Source: Aestuariibaculum sediminum
GTDB lineage: Bacteria; Bacteroidota; Bacteroidia; Flavobacteriales; Flavobacteriaceae
Assembly (NCBI RefSeq): GCF_014596945.1
Contig: NZ_JACVXB010000004.1
Location: forward strand, 62,001 to 126,000
Length of the DNA: 64,000 nucleotides
Direction of reading: 5' to 3'
Part shown: in pieces, positions 9,737 to 17,735 of the stretch
Numbering within the stretch: position 1 is the stretch's first letter
Layout: each line of letters opens with the position of its first letter
Notes under the pieces: model-generated
What the model was told of the DNA's origin: nothing
Seen by the model: the letters and a program-made list of their open reading frames with translations, nothing else
The model's database searches: none
Program-made: the position numbers and the translations under genes

Positions 9737-9769
9737 GGGTAATATAGTATTATTATGAGTTAATAATCA
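9737..9769 (+). promoter_or_regulatory. candidate AraC-type direct-repeat operator, site B
   Basis: GGGTAATATAGTAT at positions 1-14 and AGTTAATAAT from position 22, again with 21-bp periodicity. It lies between the AraC gene (- strand) and the Hyp operon (+ strand), so it could drive the operon and control the regulator. Confidence 0.7.
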
Positions 9770-9794
9770 CTACTGTGGTCATGTGAACAAAGTC

Positions 9795-9802
9795 TATTTT
9801 TG
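9795..9802 (+). promoter_or_regulatory. -7 promoter element of the Hyp operon
   Basis: TATTTTTG matches TAnnTTTG. It starts 26 bases after the last base of site B, the same distance as at site C. There is no clear TTG at the -33 position, which suits an activator-dependent promoter. Confidence 0.6.
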
Positions 9803-9808
9803 TTTTTG

Positions 9809-9831
9809 TTTAATCATATAATATGATTAAA
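9809..9831. repeat. 11-bp perfect inverted repeat at the predicted transcription start
   Basis: Arms TTTAATCATAT and ATATGATTAAA with a single central A, right after the -7 element. The position suits a repressor operator. No matching repressor gene is in the window. Confidence 0.6.
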
Positions 9832-10084
9832 TGGTAGGGCAAAATACTAGTAGTAGCTAACAAGTAAACAATTCAAAATATACTTTTAAGAACTTGAATT
9901 TAGTGCGCAATTGGCACATAATATAATAGTTTTAGGAGTGCTACTGGTGTTGGAACAGGATATTTAAGGTTGCCAATTTTACCATTGCAAGGAGTGGTAA
10001 TAGTACACATTTTAAATGACATTTAATCAACAATGAAATCCAGATCTACATTACCAGATAATAAAAATATTTACGCATAAATAC

Positions 10085-11617
10085 ATGATTACAGGCAAAA
10101 ATTATATTGGAAATAAACTTAGTGCTAAAGGAACAATTAGTCATAAAACGATTAATCCTAAGCTAAACCTTCAAAATGAAATTGCTTTTACAGAAGCGAT
10201 TTCAGAGGAAATTGAAGACGCAGTGGAATTAGCTTCTCAGGCATTTAAGTCGTATAGAAAAGTGCCAGGAACAGATAAAGCCAGATTTTTAAATGCTATT
10301 GCAGACGAAATTTTAGCTTTAGATCAGCACTTAATCGATGCCTACATTACGGAATCTGGATTACCTGAGGGAAGAGCCATTGGCGAGCGAGGCAGAACTA
10401 TTATGCAGTTAAGGTCGTTTGCCGAATTAGTGTCTAACGAAGATTGGAAAGGTAACAAGATTGATCTAGCCATTCCCGACAGACAACCACTTCCTAAAGA
10501 AGACCTAAGAAAAACAGTAATTCCTATCGGTCCTGTTGTGGTTTTTGGAGCAAGTAATTTCCCTTTTGCTTTCTCAGCAGCAGGAGGCGATACAGCCAGT
10601 GCTCTGGCAGCTGGGTGTCCCGTAATAGTTAAAGCTCATGAAATGCATTCAGGGACTTCAGAACTTGTGGCTTCGGCAATTATTAAGGCTGCTGAAAAAA
10701 CAGGAATGCCTAATGGAGTATTCTCACATTTATCGGGGAGAGGGCCTGTTGTAGGTGCCGCTTTAGTAAAACATGCTAAAATTAAAGGAGTGGGTTTTAC
10801 TGGTAGTATTGGTGCTGGTCGGGCTATATTTGATATGGCTTCAGGACGTGAAGAGCCCATTCCTGTTTATGCCGAAATGGGAAGTATTAACCCTGTGGTT
10901 ATTACTCCTAAAGCCATCGCCACAAGAGGAGAGTCTATTGCAAGCACGTATGCTAATTCCATTACCTTAGGAACAGGACAGTTTTGTACAAATCCAGGTC
11001 TTATTTTAACCGTTGAAGACGAGAATACACATACTTTTATTAAAGATTTAGCTGAAAAAACTACCGCTATAGATGCACAGTGTATGCTTCATCCAAATAT
11101 AAAAGCCGGTTACGATAAGAATGGAACCATTGTGACTTCGCAGCCAGGAGTTGCTACCGTAAGCAAGCTTGAAACAGCTATCGCCGAAAATTATGCAGCA
11201 TCGCAGGTAGCAACGGTTTCAGGAGCCGATTTTTTAGCTAATCCAAAAATTCATCAGGAAGTGTTTGGCCCGTTTTCTTTGGTGGTTAAAAGTAAAGATG
11301 AAGCAGAACTCATAGAAATTATTGAAGCTTTAGAAGGACAGTTAACGGGAACGATAATTGCTGAAGAAGATGAAATCTCAAATTTAGAAAATATAGTTGA
11401 TGCTATGGTGAATCGTGTTGGCCGCATTATTTTTAATGGCGTGCCTACAGGTGTGGAGGTTTGTCCTTCAATGCAACACGGCGGACCGTATCCAGCATCA
11501 TCCGATGCTAAATATACCTCGGTAGGAACCGATGCGATTAAACGGTGGGTAAGACCTATTAGTTATCAATCTTTTCCAAAGGAATTACTTCCAAAAAGCT
11601 TACAAAAAAATAAATAA
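10085..11617 (+). CDS. 2-oxoglutarate semialdehyde (2,5-dioxovalerate) dehydrogenase
   Basis: Aldehyde dehydrogenase superfamily, 510 aa, oxidising 2-oxoglutarate semialdehyde to 2-oxoglutarate with NAD(P)+. The catalytic Cys301 lies in GTGQFCTNPG and the general base Glu264 in YAEMGS. The cofactor region reads FGASNFPFAFS followed by GGDTASALAAGCPV, the form seen in the KGSADH subfamily and not in betaine or methylmalonate enzymes. No signal peptide; cytoplasmic. It is the first gene of a four-gene operon with Hyp epimerase, D-Hyp dehydrogenase and an Xaa-Pro peptidase, and carries out the last step of the pathway. The start at 10085 has a weak ribosome site, which is ordinary for this phylum. 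Confidence 0.9.
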   Translation: MITGKNYIGNKLSAKGTISHKTINPKLNLQNEIAFTEAISEEIEDAVELASQAFKSYRKVPGTDKARFLNAIADEILALDQHLIDAYITESGLPEGRAIGERGRTIMQLRSFAELVSNEDWKGNKIDLAIPDRQPLPKEDLRKTVIPIGPVVVFGASNFPFAFSAAGGDTASALAAGCPVIVKAHEMHSGTSELVASAIIKAAEKTGMPNGVFSHLSGRGPVVGAALVKHAKIKGVGFTGSIGAGRAIFDMASGREEPIPVYAEMGSINPVVITPKAIATRGESIASTYANSITLGTGQFCTNPGLILTVEDENTHTFIKDLAEKTTAIDAQCMLHPNIKAGYDKNGTIVTSQPGVATVSKLETAIAENYAASQVATVSGADFLANPKIHQEVFGPFSLVVKSKDEAELIEIIEALEGQLTGTIIAEEDEISNLENIVDAMVNRVGRIIFNGVPTGVEVCPSMQHGGPYPASSDAKYTSVGTDAIKRWVRPISYQSFPKELLPKSLQKNK

Positions 11618-11647
11618 TATTCATTTTTTAGAATACTCAAATAATAC

Positions 11648-12655
11648 ATGGCGAGAAAAACGTTTTTCTGTGTAGATGCTCATACCTGCGGAAACCCTGT
11701 TCGAGTGGTTGCTGGTGGAGGTCCAAACCTTATAGGAAATACCATGAGCGATAAGCGTCAGCATTTTCTTAAGGAATACGATTGGATTCGTAAAGGCTTA
11801 ATGTTCGAGCCAAGAGGACATGATATGATGAGCGGTAGTATTTTATACCCCCCTGCAAACCCTGAAAACGATTTTGGAATTCTTTTTATTGAAACATCAG
11901 GATGTTTGCCTATGTGTGGTCACGGTACCATAGGTACTATTACTATTGCCATAGAAGAAGGTTTAATTACGCCCAAAATACCGGGGAAAATTAAAATGGA
12001 AGCGCCTGCCGGACTGGTTGAAATAGAATACCAACAATCCGGAAAAAAAGTAGATTGGGTAAAACTTGTTAATGTTAAATCATATTTGGCAGCTGAAGGC
12101 TTAACTATAGATTGCCCTGAATTAGGAGAATTAATTTTCGATGTATCTTATGGCGGAAATTATTACGCTATTGTAGATCCTCAAAAAAACTTTAGTGGGG
12201 TGCATAATTTTACTGCAGGTCAAATTATTCAATATTCTCAAGAAATTAGAAAGCGTATCAATGAAAAGTATCCTGATATGTTTATTCATCCGGAAAACGA
12301 TACCATTAGAGATGTTAGTCATATGCTATGGACTGGTAATCCTATAGATCCAACGTCTTCAGGAAGAAATGCGGTTTTCTACGGCGATAGAGCTATAGAT
12401 CGTTCTCCTTGTGGGACAGGAACATCGGCACGCCTTGCCCAGCTTTACTCCAAAGGGCAGCTTAAATTTGGGGAAGATTTTATTCACGAAAGTTTTATAG
12501 GTAGTAAATTTATAGGACGTGTAGAAAAGGAAACAACATTAAAGGGTAAAAAAGCCATAATACCTAGCATACAAGGCTGGGCGCAGGTTATCGGATATAA
12601 CAATATTATTATTGACGACGACGACCCGTATGCTCATGGATTTCAGGTAATATAA
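11648..12655 (+). CDS. 4-hydroxyproline 2-epimerase (proline racemase family)
   Basis: 335 aa. Proline racemase fold with both catalytic cysteines visible: Cys90 in LPMCGHGT and Cys255 in SPCGTGT. Two cysteines mean racemase/epimerase chemistry; trans-3-Hyp dehydratases of this family carry a Thr or Ser at one of these positions. The N-terminal DAHTCGNPVRVV is typical of Hyp epimerases. It turns trans-4-hydroxy-L-proline into cis-4-hydroxy-D-proline, the first committed step. Cytoplasmic. It starts 30 bases after the dehydrogenase gene and is followed by the enzyme that would use its product. Confidence 0.9.
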   Translation: MARKTFFCVDAHTCGNPVRVVAGGGPNLIGNTMSDKRQHFLKEYDWIRKGLMFEPRGHDMMSGSILYPPANPENDFGILFIETSGCLPMCGHGTIGTITIAIEEGLITPKIPGKIKMEAPAGLVEIEYQQSGKKVDWVKLVNVKSYLAAEGLTIDCPELGELIFDVSYGGNYYAIVDPQKNFSGVHNFTAGQIIQYSQEIRKRINEKYPDMFIHPENDTIRDVSHMLWTGNPIDPTSSGRNAVFYGDRAIDRSPCGTGTSARLAQLYSKGQLKFGEDFIHESFIGSKFIGRVEKETTLKGKKAIIPSIQGWAQVIGYNNIIIDDDDPYAHGFQVI

Positions 12656-12746
12656 AAATGAACTAATTAACTTAACTGAATATGCACACAGTAAAACTTT
12701 ATATGAATTTTTCTGGCGCATTTTATTTTTACAATAAGAAATTTAT

Positions 12747-13991
12747 ATGAAAAAAATTGTTGTAATAGGAGGAGGAATATCTGGGTTGTGTAGTGCTTAT
12801 TATTTATTAAAGGAAGGACATCAGGTTACCGTTTTAGATAAAAGTTTTATAACCACCGGAGCTTCTTTTATTAACGCAGGATATTTAACCCCAAGTCATT
12901 TTATTCCATTAGCAGCGCCAGGAATCATTACCCAGGGGTTAAAATGGATGCTAAACAGTGCGAGTCCTTTTTATATAAAACCACGTATAGATGTAGACTT
13001 TTTTAAGTGGGGATTACATTTTAAAAAATCAGCGACTAAAAAAAATGTCGAACAATCTATACCTGTTTTAAAGGAGTTGAATTTAAAAAGTCAGTCGTTA
13101 TTCGAGAAGATGATATACGATCTTGACTTCGAATTCCACTACGAAAAGAAAGGTGTTCTTATGGCTTACACAAATGCCAAAAGTGAAGAAGAAGAGCATA
13201 AGGTTGCCCACCGAGCTATTCAGGAGGGTTTAGATGTAACTTGTCTAAGCACAGAAGAAGTACATCAATTAGAGCCTGTTTTGTCTGATAACGTAATAGG
13301 TGGAGTACATTTTAAATGTGATTCTCACATGACACCTAACCATTTTATGAATGATTTAAAATACTGGTTGTCTAAAAAAGGCGTTGTTTTTAAAGTTAAT
13401 GAAGAGGTTAAGGATTTTAGTATTAAAGGAAATGAAATTTATTCTGTTATTACGCAAAATGAAACTTACGAAGCTGATGCGTTTGTTTTGGCAAGTGGTT
13501 CCTGGACAACACAGTTAGCTAAAAAATTAAATTTAAGTATTCCCATTCAGGGCGGAAAAGGGTACAGCATGGATGTTCATAGACCAACTGGCATTACTAT
13601 TCCAACCATTTTGGTTGAAGCCCGCTCGGCGATAACACCTATGGATGGTTTTACAAGATTTGCCGGAACCATGGAGTTTTCAGGAAATAATAATTTGGTA
13701 AGGACAAAACGTGTCCAAGCTTTGGCTAATGCTGTGAAAACATATTACCAGGATATTGAAATAAACGAAGAGGAACGCGCTCAGGCAACTGCTGGTTTAC
13801 GGCCAGTTTCTCCAGATGGTGTTCCATTTATTGGAAAAACCAAAAAATATAAAAATTTAACCGTTGCCGCAGGTCATGCTATGATGGGGTGGAGTTTAGG
13901 TCCGATTACAGGGAAATTGGTTGCAGAACTGGTAGACAATAAAGATACCTCGGTTAATACAAATCCATTAAGCCCAGAGCGTTTCAGTTAA
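12747..13991 (+). CDS. D-hydroxyproline dehydrogenase (FAD, DAO family)
   Basis: 414-aa FAD-dependent amine oxidoreductase. The dinucleotide fold is at the N-terminus (VVIGGGISGLCSAYYL, residues 5-20) and a C-terminal GLRPVSPDGVPFIG block is typical of glycine oxidase/DadA-like enzymes. Oxidising cis-4-hydroxy-D-proline to pyrroline-4-hydroxy-2-carboxylate fits its place directly after the epimerase. It looks like the single-subunit type, since no partner alpha or gamma subunit genes are near. A 91-base gap precedes it; I see no terminator there, so I treat it as the same operon. The electron acceptor cannot be read from sequence. Confidence 0.87.
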   Translation: MKKIVVIGGGISGLCSAYYLLKEGHQVTVLDKSFITTGASFINAGYLTPSHFIPLAAPGIITQGLKWMLNSASPFYIKPRIDVDFFKWGLHFKKSATKKNVEQSIPVLKELNLKSQSLFEKMIYDLDFEFHYEKKGVLMAYTNAKSEEEEHKVAHRAIQEGLDVTCLSTEEVHQLEPVLSDNVIGGVHFKCDSHMTPNHFMNDLKYWLSKKGVVFKVNEEVKDFSIKGNEIYSVITQNETYEADAFVLASGSWTTQLAKKLNLSIPIQGGKGYSMDVHRPTGITIPTILVEARSAITPMDGFTRFAGTMEFSGNNNLVRTKRVQALANAVKTYYQDIEINEEERAQATAGLRPVSPDGVPFIGKTKKYKNLTVAAGHAMMGWSLGPITGKLVAELVDNKDTSVNTNPLSPERFS

Positions 13992-14014
13992 ATGATTTAT
14001 AAAAAGGAAGAAAA

Positions 14015-15232
14015 ATGAAAAGTAAATATGGAATAGGAGGATCTTCAGCAGAAAAAGAATTAGAAGCCATAAAACCCATGGCGCATTTAATTCAGCCAAT
14101 TTTGGAAGAAGAGTACAACGAAAGAATTAAAAAAGCGTGCCTTTTAATGCAAGCGGAAAATGCGTCGGCATTATACTTAAATGCAGGATCTAGTTTGGTG
14201 TATTTTACGGGCACCCATTGGCATCCTAGTGAGCGTATGGTAGGCGCAATTTTATTAAAGAATGGAGATTTACATTATATAGCTCCCAATTTTGAACGCG
14301 GAACCATAAATGATTTCATGGTTATTGAAGGCGAAATTCATTGTTGGGAAGAACACGAAAGTCCGTTTGCGCTTTTTAAATCCATTTTACAATCAAACGG
14401 GGTAAAAAAAGGAACTGTGTTAATTGATGAAGGGACACCGTTTTTTATTTTTGAAGGCATAAATCAGGTATCTGAATCCTACCACCTAAAAAATGCAAAA
14501 CCGGTAATTTCAGCATGTCGTATGGTAAAATCTGAATCTGAAATTAGTATCATTCAGGCTTTAATGAATATTACTCTAGAAGTGCAAAAAGCTGCGGCCC
14601 GAATTTTAAAAGTTGGTATCACGGCAAAAGAAGTCACCGATTTTATTCATGAAGCGCATAAACGTTATGGAGTGCCATCGGGGTCTTATTTTTGTATCGT
14701 GCTTTTTGGTAGAGACACGTCGTTTCCACATGGCGTTAAAAACCCGAAGCCTTTAGATGAAAATGATATAGTTTTGGTTGATACAGGGTGTTCTCTTCAC
14801 GATTACATTTCAGACATCACCAGAACTTATGTTTTTGGTGAAGCCACCGAATATCAGAGAAAAATATGGAATATTGAAAAAGCAGCTCAGCAAGTGGCTT
14901 TCAAGACGTCGCAAGCGGGAAATACTTGTAGTTTTATTGATGTTTCGGTGCGATCCAAAATAGAGTCTTATGGTTTAGGCCCCGATTATGATTTACCGGG
15001 AGTACCACACAGGACAGGGCATGGTATTGGATTAGATATTCATGAGTATCCCTATATACTTAAGGGAAATGAAACGCTTTTACGACCTGGCTACTGTTAT
15101 AGTATCGAACCTATGATTTGTGTTCCTGATGCGTTTGGTATTCGATTAGAAGACCATGTTTATATTACAAATGATGGCCCTAAATGGTTTACGAAACCGG
15201 CCTACAGTATTGAAAATCCTTTTGGTGTGTAG
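14015..15232 (+). CDS. M24 Xaa-Pro dipeptidase/aminopeptidase P family
   Basis: 405 aa with a creatinase-like N-terminal domain and a pita-bread M24 domain. All five metal ligands are present: Asp256 (LVDTG), Asp267 (SDITRT), His336 (RTGHGIG), Glu365 (SIEPM) and Glu379 (RLED). No signal peptide, so it acts in the cytoplasm. Such enzymes cut the bond before Pro and often before Hyp in short peptides, which would free Hyp or Pro for the pathway encoded by the three genes before it. It starts 23 bases after the D-Hyp dehydrogenase gene and is the last gene of the operon. Confidence 0.88.
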   Translation: MKSKYGIGGSSAEKELEAIKPMAHLIQPILEEEYNERIKKACLLMQAENASALYLNAGSSLVYFTGTHWHPSERMVGAILLKNGDLHYIAPNFERGTINDFMVIEGEIHCWEEHESPFALFKSILQSNGVKKGTVLIDEGTPFFIFEGINQVSESYHLKNAKPVISACRMVKSESEISIIQALMNITLEVQKAAARILKVGITAKEVTDFIHEAHKRYGVPSGSYFCIVLFGRDTSFPHGVKNPKPLDENDIVLVDTGCSLHDYISDITRTYVFGEATEYQRKIWNIEKAAQQVAFKTSQAGNTCSFIDVSVRSKIESYGLGPDYDLPGVPHRTGHGIGLDIHEYPYILKGNETLLRPGYCYSIEPMICVPDAFGIRLEDHVYITNDGPKWFTKPAYSIENPFGV

Positions 15233-15252
15233 CATAATTTTAGTAATTACAG

Positions 15253-15290
15253 AAAGACCGTTTTAGCTAACTAAAAATGGACTTTATTTG
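15253..15290 (+). terminator. probable terminator of the Hyp operon
   Basis: Imperfect hairpin with arms AAAGACCGTTTTAG and CTAAAAATGGACTTT, followed by ATTTG. It begins 21 bases after the M24 stop and before the separate promoter of the DPP-IV operon. The stem has mismatches and the T-run is short. Confidence 0.45.
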
Positions 15291-15376
15291 TGTTTGTATG
15301 CCGTTGAATTGTAGATGTGAAAATTTCTGTTTTCAATACTAAAATTACAATTTCAGCTTATGTTATAATGTGGTAA

Positions 15377-15409
15377 GGTTAATATAGTATGCAATTCAGA
15401 TAACATTAG
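15377..15409 (+). promoter_or_regulatory. candidate AraC-type direct-repeat operator, site C
   Basis: GGTTAATATAGTAT at positions 1-14 and AGATAACATTAG at 22-33. The second half matches site A at nine of twelve positions, at identical spacing. It lies 57 bases before the DPP-IV start codon. Confidence 0.7.
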
Positions 15410-15434
15410 GGAGTCAAGCTTCATTTATAATATA

Positions 15435-15442
15435 TACTTTTA
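15435..15442 (+). promoter_or_regulatory. -7 promoter element of the DPP-IV/GH127 operon
   Basis: TACTTTTA, one base off TAnnTTTG. It starts 26 bases after the end of site C, the same as at site B. No TTG is found at the -33 position. Confidence 0.5.
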
Positions 15443-15465
15443 TACAAACTCAAACAAACTCCTAA

Positions 15466-17706
15466 ATGTTTAGTAAATTCATAAAAATAATAGGTGTTCT
15501 TTGTTGTTATTCGCTATACGGACAAGGAACTTTAGAAGAATACAAAAAAGCATTAGCTGTCGATTCACTTTTCAAAGATAAAGTATACAATACGCCTTCA
15601 GAATTCAATTGGATGTCTAACAACAATATGTGGTATGTAAATAATGCCAAAACAGGCAAACAATATTACATTGTGAATCCAGATAAGCAGGATCAGCAGT
15701 TGTTTTTCGATCATAAAAAAATGGCTTCAGCAATTAGTAAAATTACAAGTAATAAGGTTGATTCGAGTAATTTACATCTTATAGATTTAGATTTTAATAA
15801 AAATGACAATAGCTTAAAATTCAGATTAGATAAATTAATGTTAACCTGTAATCTGGATAATTATTCCATTCATATTTTAGATACTGTAAACAAGAGAAAC
15901 AAAAGAAACAGAGGGTATTGGGGAAATCAATTTAATGAAAAAAATAGTGATCCGGTTGTGTCTCCGGATAAAAGTAAATCGGCATTTATTAAAAATTCCA
16001 ATCTCTATGTTAAGGAGCAAGCAAGTGGAAAGGAATCACAATTAAGTTATGATGGAACTGCAGGAAATTATTATTCATCTTATATAAAATGGTCCCCCGA
16101 TGGAAAAAAAATAATGGCATACAAAGTGAAACCTGGAGAGGAGCATAAAATTTATTTTATAGAATCCAGTCCAGAAGATCAGTTACAGCCAAAATTACAA
16201 TCTAGGCAATATTTAAAGCCCGGTGATGAATTACCATTTAAAAGTCCGCAGTTATTTCATGTAGAATCGAATAAACATATTAAAATTCCAACTGAAGCCT
16301 TTAACAGTCAATACAGTCTTTCAAATATAGATTGGCGAGAAGATAGTCGTGCATTTACTTTTGAGTACAACCAGAGAGGGCATCAGGTGTATAAGGTTAT
16401 TGAGGTTAATGCCGACACAGGTAGTGTAAACGTTTTAATTAATGAAACTAGTAACACTTTTATTGATTATAGTAGTAAAAAATACAGATACGATGTGGCC
16501 GACGGAAAGTCTATTGTTTGGACATCAGAGCGTGACGGTTGGAATCATATTTACCTATATAATGGAGACGGAACCTTAAAAAAACAACTAACAAAAGGCG
16601 ACTGGGTGGTTAGAAAGGTGATTCGTGTGGATGAAGAAAATAAGGAAATTTATTTTACCGCAAGTGGTCTTGACAAAGATCAGGATCCTTACTTTATTCA
16701 TTATTGTAAAGTAGATTTCGAAGGCAAACATATTACCAGATTTACTTCAGAAAAAGGCCACCATAAAGTAACATTCTCTAAAGATTACAAATATTACGTC
16801 GATCAGTATTCGCGAGTGGATATGCCAGCCATAACGGTATTAAAATCTACCGAAAAACAAAAAGTAATAAAAGAACTTCAAAAAGGTGATTATACCGAAT
16901 TGTTAGCACAAGGCTGGAAAGCTCCCGAAGTGTTTTCTGCAAAAGGAAGAGATGGAAAAACAGATATTTGGGGAATAATAATAAGGCCAACTACTTTTAA
17001 TCCTGAAAGAAATTATCCAATTATAGAATATATTTATGCAGGGCCACACGATTCTTTCGTGCCAAAGGATTTCCATGCGTATTACTGGTCCATGTCGGCA
17101 TTGGCCGAACTAGGGTTTATTGTGGTGCAAATTGATGGTATGGGAACCTCAAATCGTTCAAAAGCATTTCATGATATCTGTTGGCAAAATTTAAAAGATG
17201 GTGGGTTTCCAGATAGAAAATTATGGATGAAAGCGGCAGCTAAAAAATACCCTTATATGAATATCGACAAAGTCGGTATTCACGGAACATCTGCTGGCGG
17301 ACAAAACGCAGGAGCGGCACTGGTTTTTAATTCCGATTTTTATGATGTTGCTGTAGCATCATGTGGGTGCCACGATAATCGTATGGATAAAATATGGTGG
17401 AATGAGCAGTTTATGGGGTATCCTATTGGTCCGCATTATGAAGCTTGCTCAAATATTGTAAATGCCCATCAGTTAGAAGGTAATTTAATGTTGATTTTAG
17501 GTGAAGTAGACGATAATGTGGATCCCGCAACAACCATGCAGTTTGTGGATGCTTTAATTAAGGCAAATAAAAATTTTGAGTTAGTCACTATTCCTGGAAT
17601 GGCGCATTCATCGGGAGGAGCCTTTGGAGAACGCAAACGTAAAGATTTTTTTGTAAAGTATTTACTAGGTGTAAATCCTCCATCCTGGAAAGAAATTTAT
17701 AATTAA
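15466..17706 (+). CDS. S9B dipeptidyl peptidase IV, exported
   Basis: 746-aa prolyl-specific serine exopeptidase that removes Xaa-Pro (and possibly Xaa-Hyp) dipeptides from peptide N-termini. Signal peptide about residues 1-19. An eight-blade beta-propeller domain fills residues about 60-480 (FNWMSNNNMWYV, SPDGKKIMAYK, WTSERDGWNHIYLY), followed by the alpha/beta hydrolase domain. The triad is Ser609 in GTSAGG, Asp682 in EVDDNVDP and His714 in GMAHSSGG. Periplasmic or surface. First gene of an operon with GH127/146, DUF885 and a large unknown protein. Its dipeptides would feed the cytoplasmic M24 peptidase. A direct-repeat box and a -7 element stand immediately upstream. Confidence 0.92.
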   Translation: MFSKFIKIIGVLCCYSLYGQGTLEEYKKALAVDSLFKDKVYNTPSEFNWMSNNNMWYVNNAKTGKQYYIVNPDKQDQQLFFDHKKMASAISKITSNKVDSSNLHLIDLDFNKNDNSLKFRLDKLMLTCNLDNYSIHILDTVNKRNKRNRGYWGNQFNEKNSDPVVSPDKSKSAFIKNSNLYVKEQASGKESQLSYDGTAGNYYSSYIKWSPDGKKIMAYKVKPGEEHKIYFIESSPEDQLQPKLQSRQYLKPGDELPFKSPQLFHVESNKHIKIPTEAFNSQYSLSNIDWREDSRAFTFEYNQRGHQVYKVIEVNADTGSVNVLINETSNTFIDYSSKKYRYDVADGKSIVWTSERDGWNHIYLYNGDGTLKKQLTKGDWVVRKVIRVDEENKEIYFTASGLDKDQDPYFIHYCKVDFEGKHITRFTSEKGHHKVTFSKDYKYYVDQYSRVDMPAITVLKSTEKQKVIKELQKGDYTELLAQGWKAPEVFSAKGRDGKTDIWGIIIRPTTFNPERNYPIIEYIYAGPHDSFVPKDFHAYYWSMSALAELGFIVVQIDGMGTSNRSKAFHDICWQNLKDGGFPDRKLWMKAAAKKYPYMNIDKVGIHGTSAGGQNAGAALVFNSDFYDVAVASCGCHDNRMDKIWWNEQFMGYPIGPHYEACSNIVNAHQLEGNLMLILGEVDDNVDPATTMQFVDALIKANKNFELVTIPGMAHSSGGAFGERKRKDFFVKYLLGVNPPSWKEIYN

Positions 17707-17735
17707 GAAGTGTTTAAGATTAAAAGAACTAAAAA

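Larger units (their letters stand above)
9683..10084. other. divergent regulatory region between araC-type gene and Hyp operon
   Basis: 402 bases without a gene. It holds a direct-repeat box (9737-9769), a -7 element (9795-9802) and an 11-bp inverted repeat (9809-9831). If transcription starts near 9809, the dehydrogenase mRNA would have a leader of about 275 bases. I find no start-codon ORF of note in the leader and do not recognise a riboswitch. Confidence 0.6.

Noticed and set aside
9727-9738. CCTATATATAGG palindrome as an operator
   Set aside because: Low-complexity TA run overlapping the start of AraC site B; it does not recur at the other sites.
9928-10023. Open frame reading FRSATGVGTGYLRLPILPL and on to a TAA, in the leader of the Hyp operon, possible gene remnant
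   Set aside because: No start codon, only about 31 codons, no family I can name, and nothing similar in the flanking frames; chance cannot be excluded.
11648-12655. Reading the proline-racemase-family gene as a trans-3-hydroxy-L-proline dehydratase
   Set aside because: Both catalytic cysteines (90 and 255) are present; the dehydratases replace one of them with Thr or Ser, and the partner genes are those of the 4-Hyp pathway.
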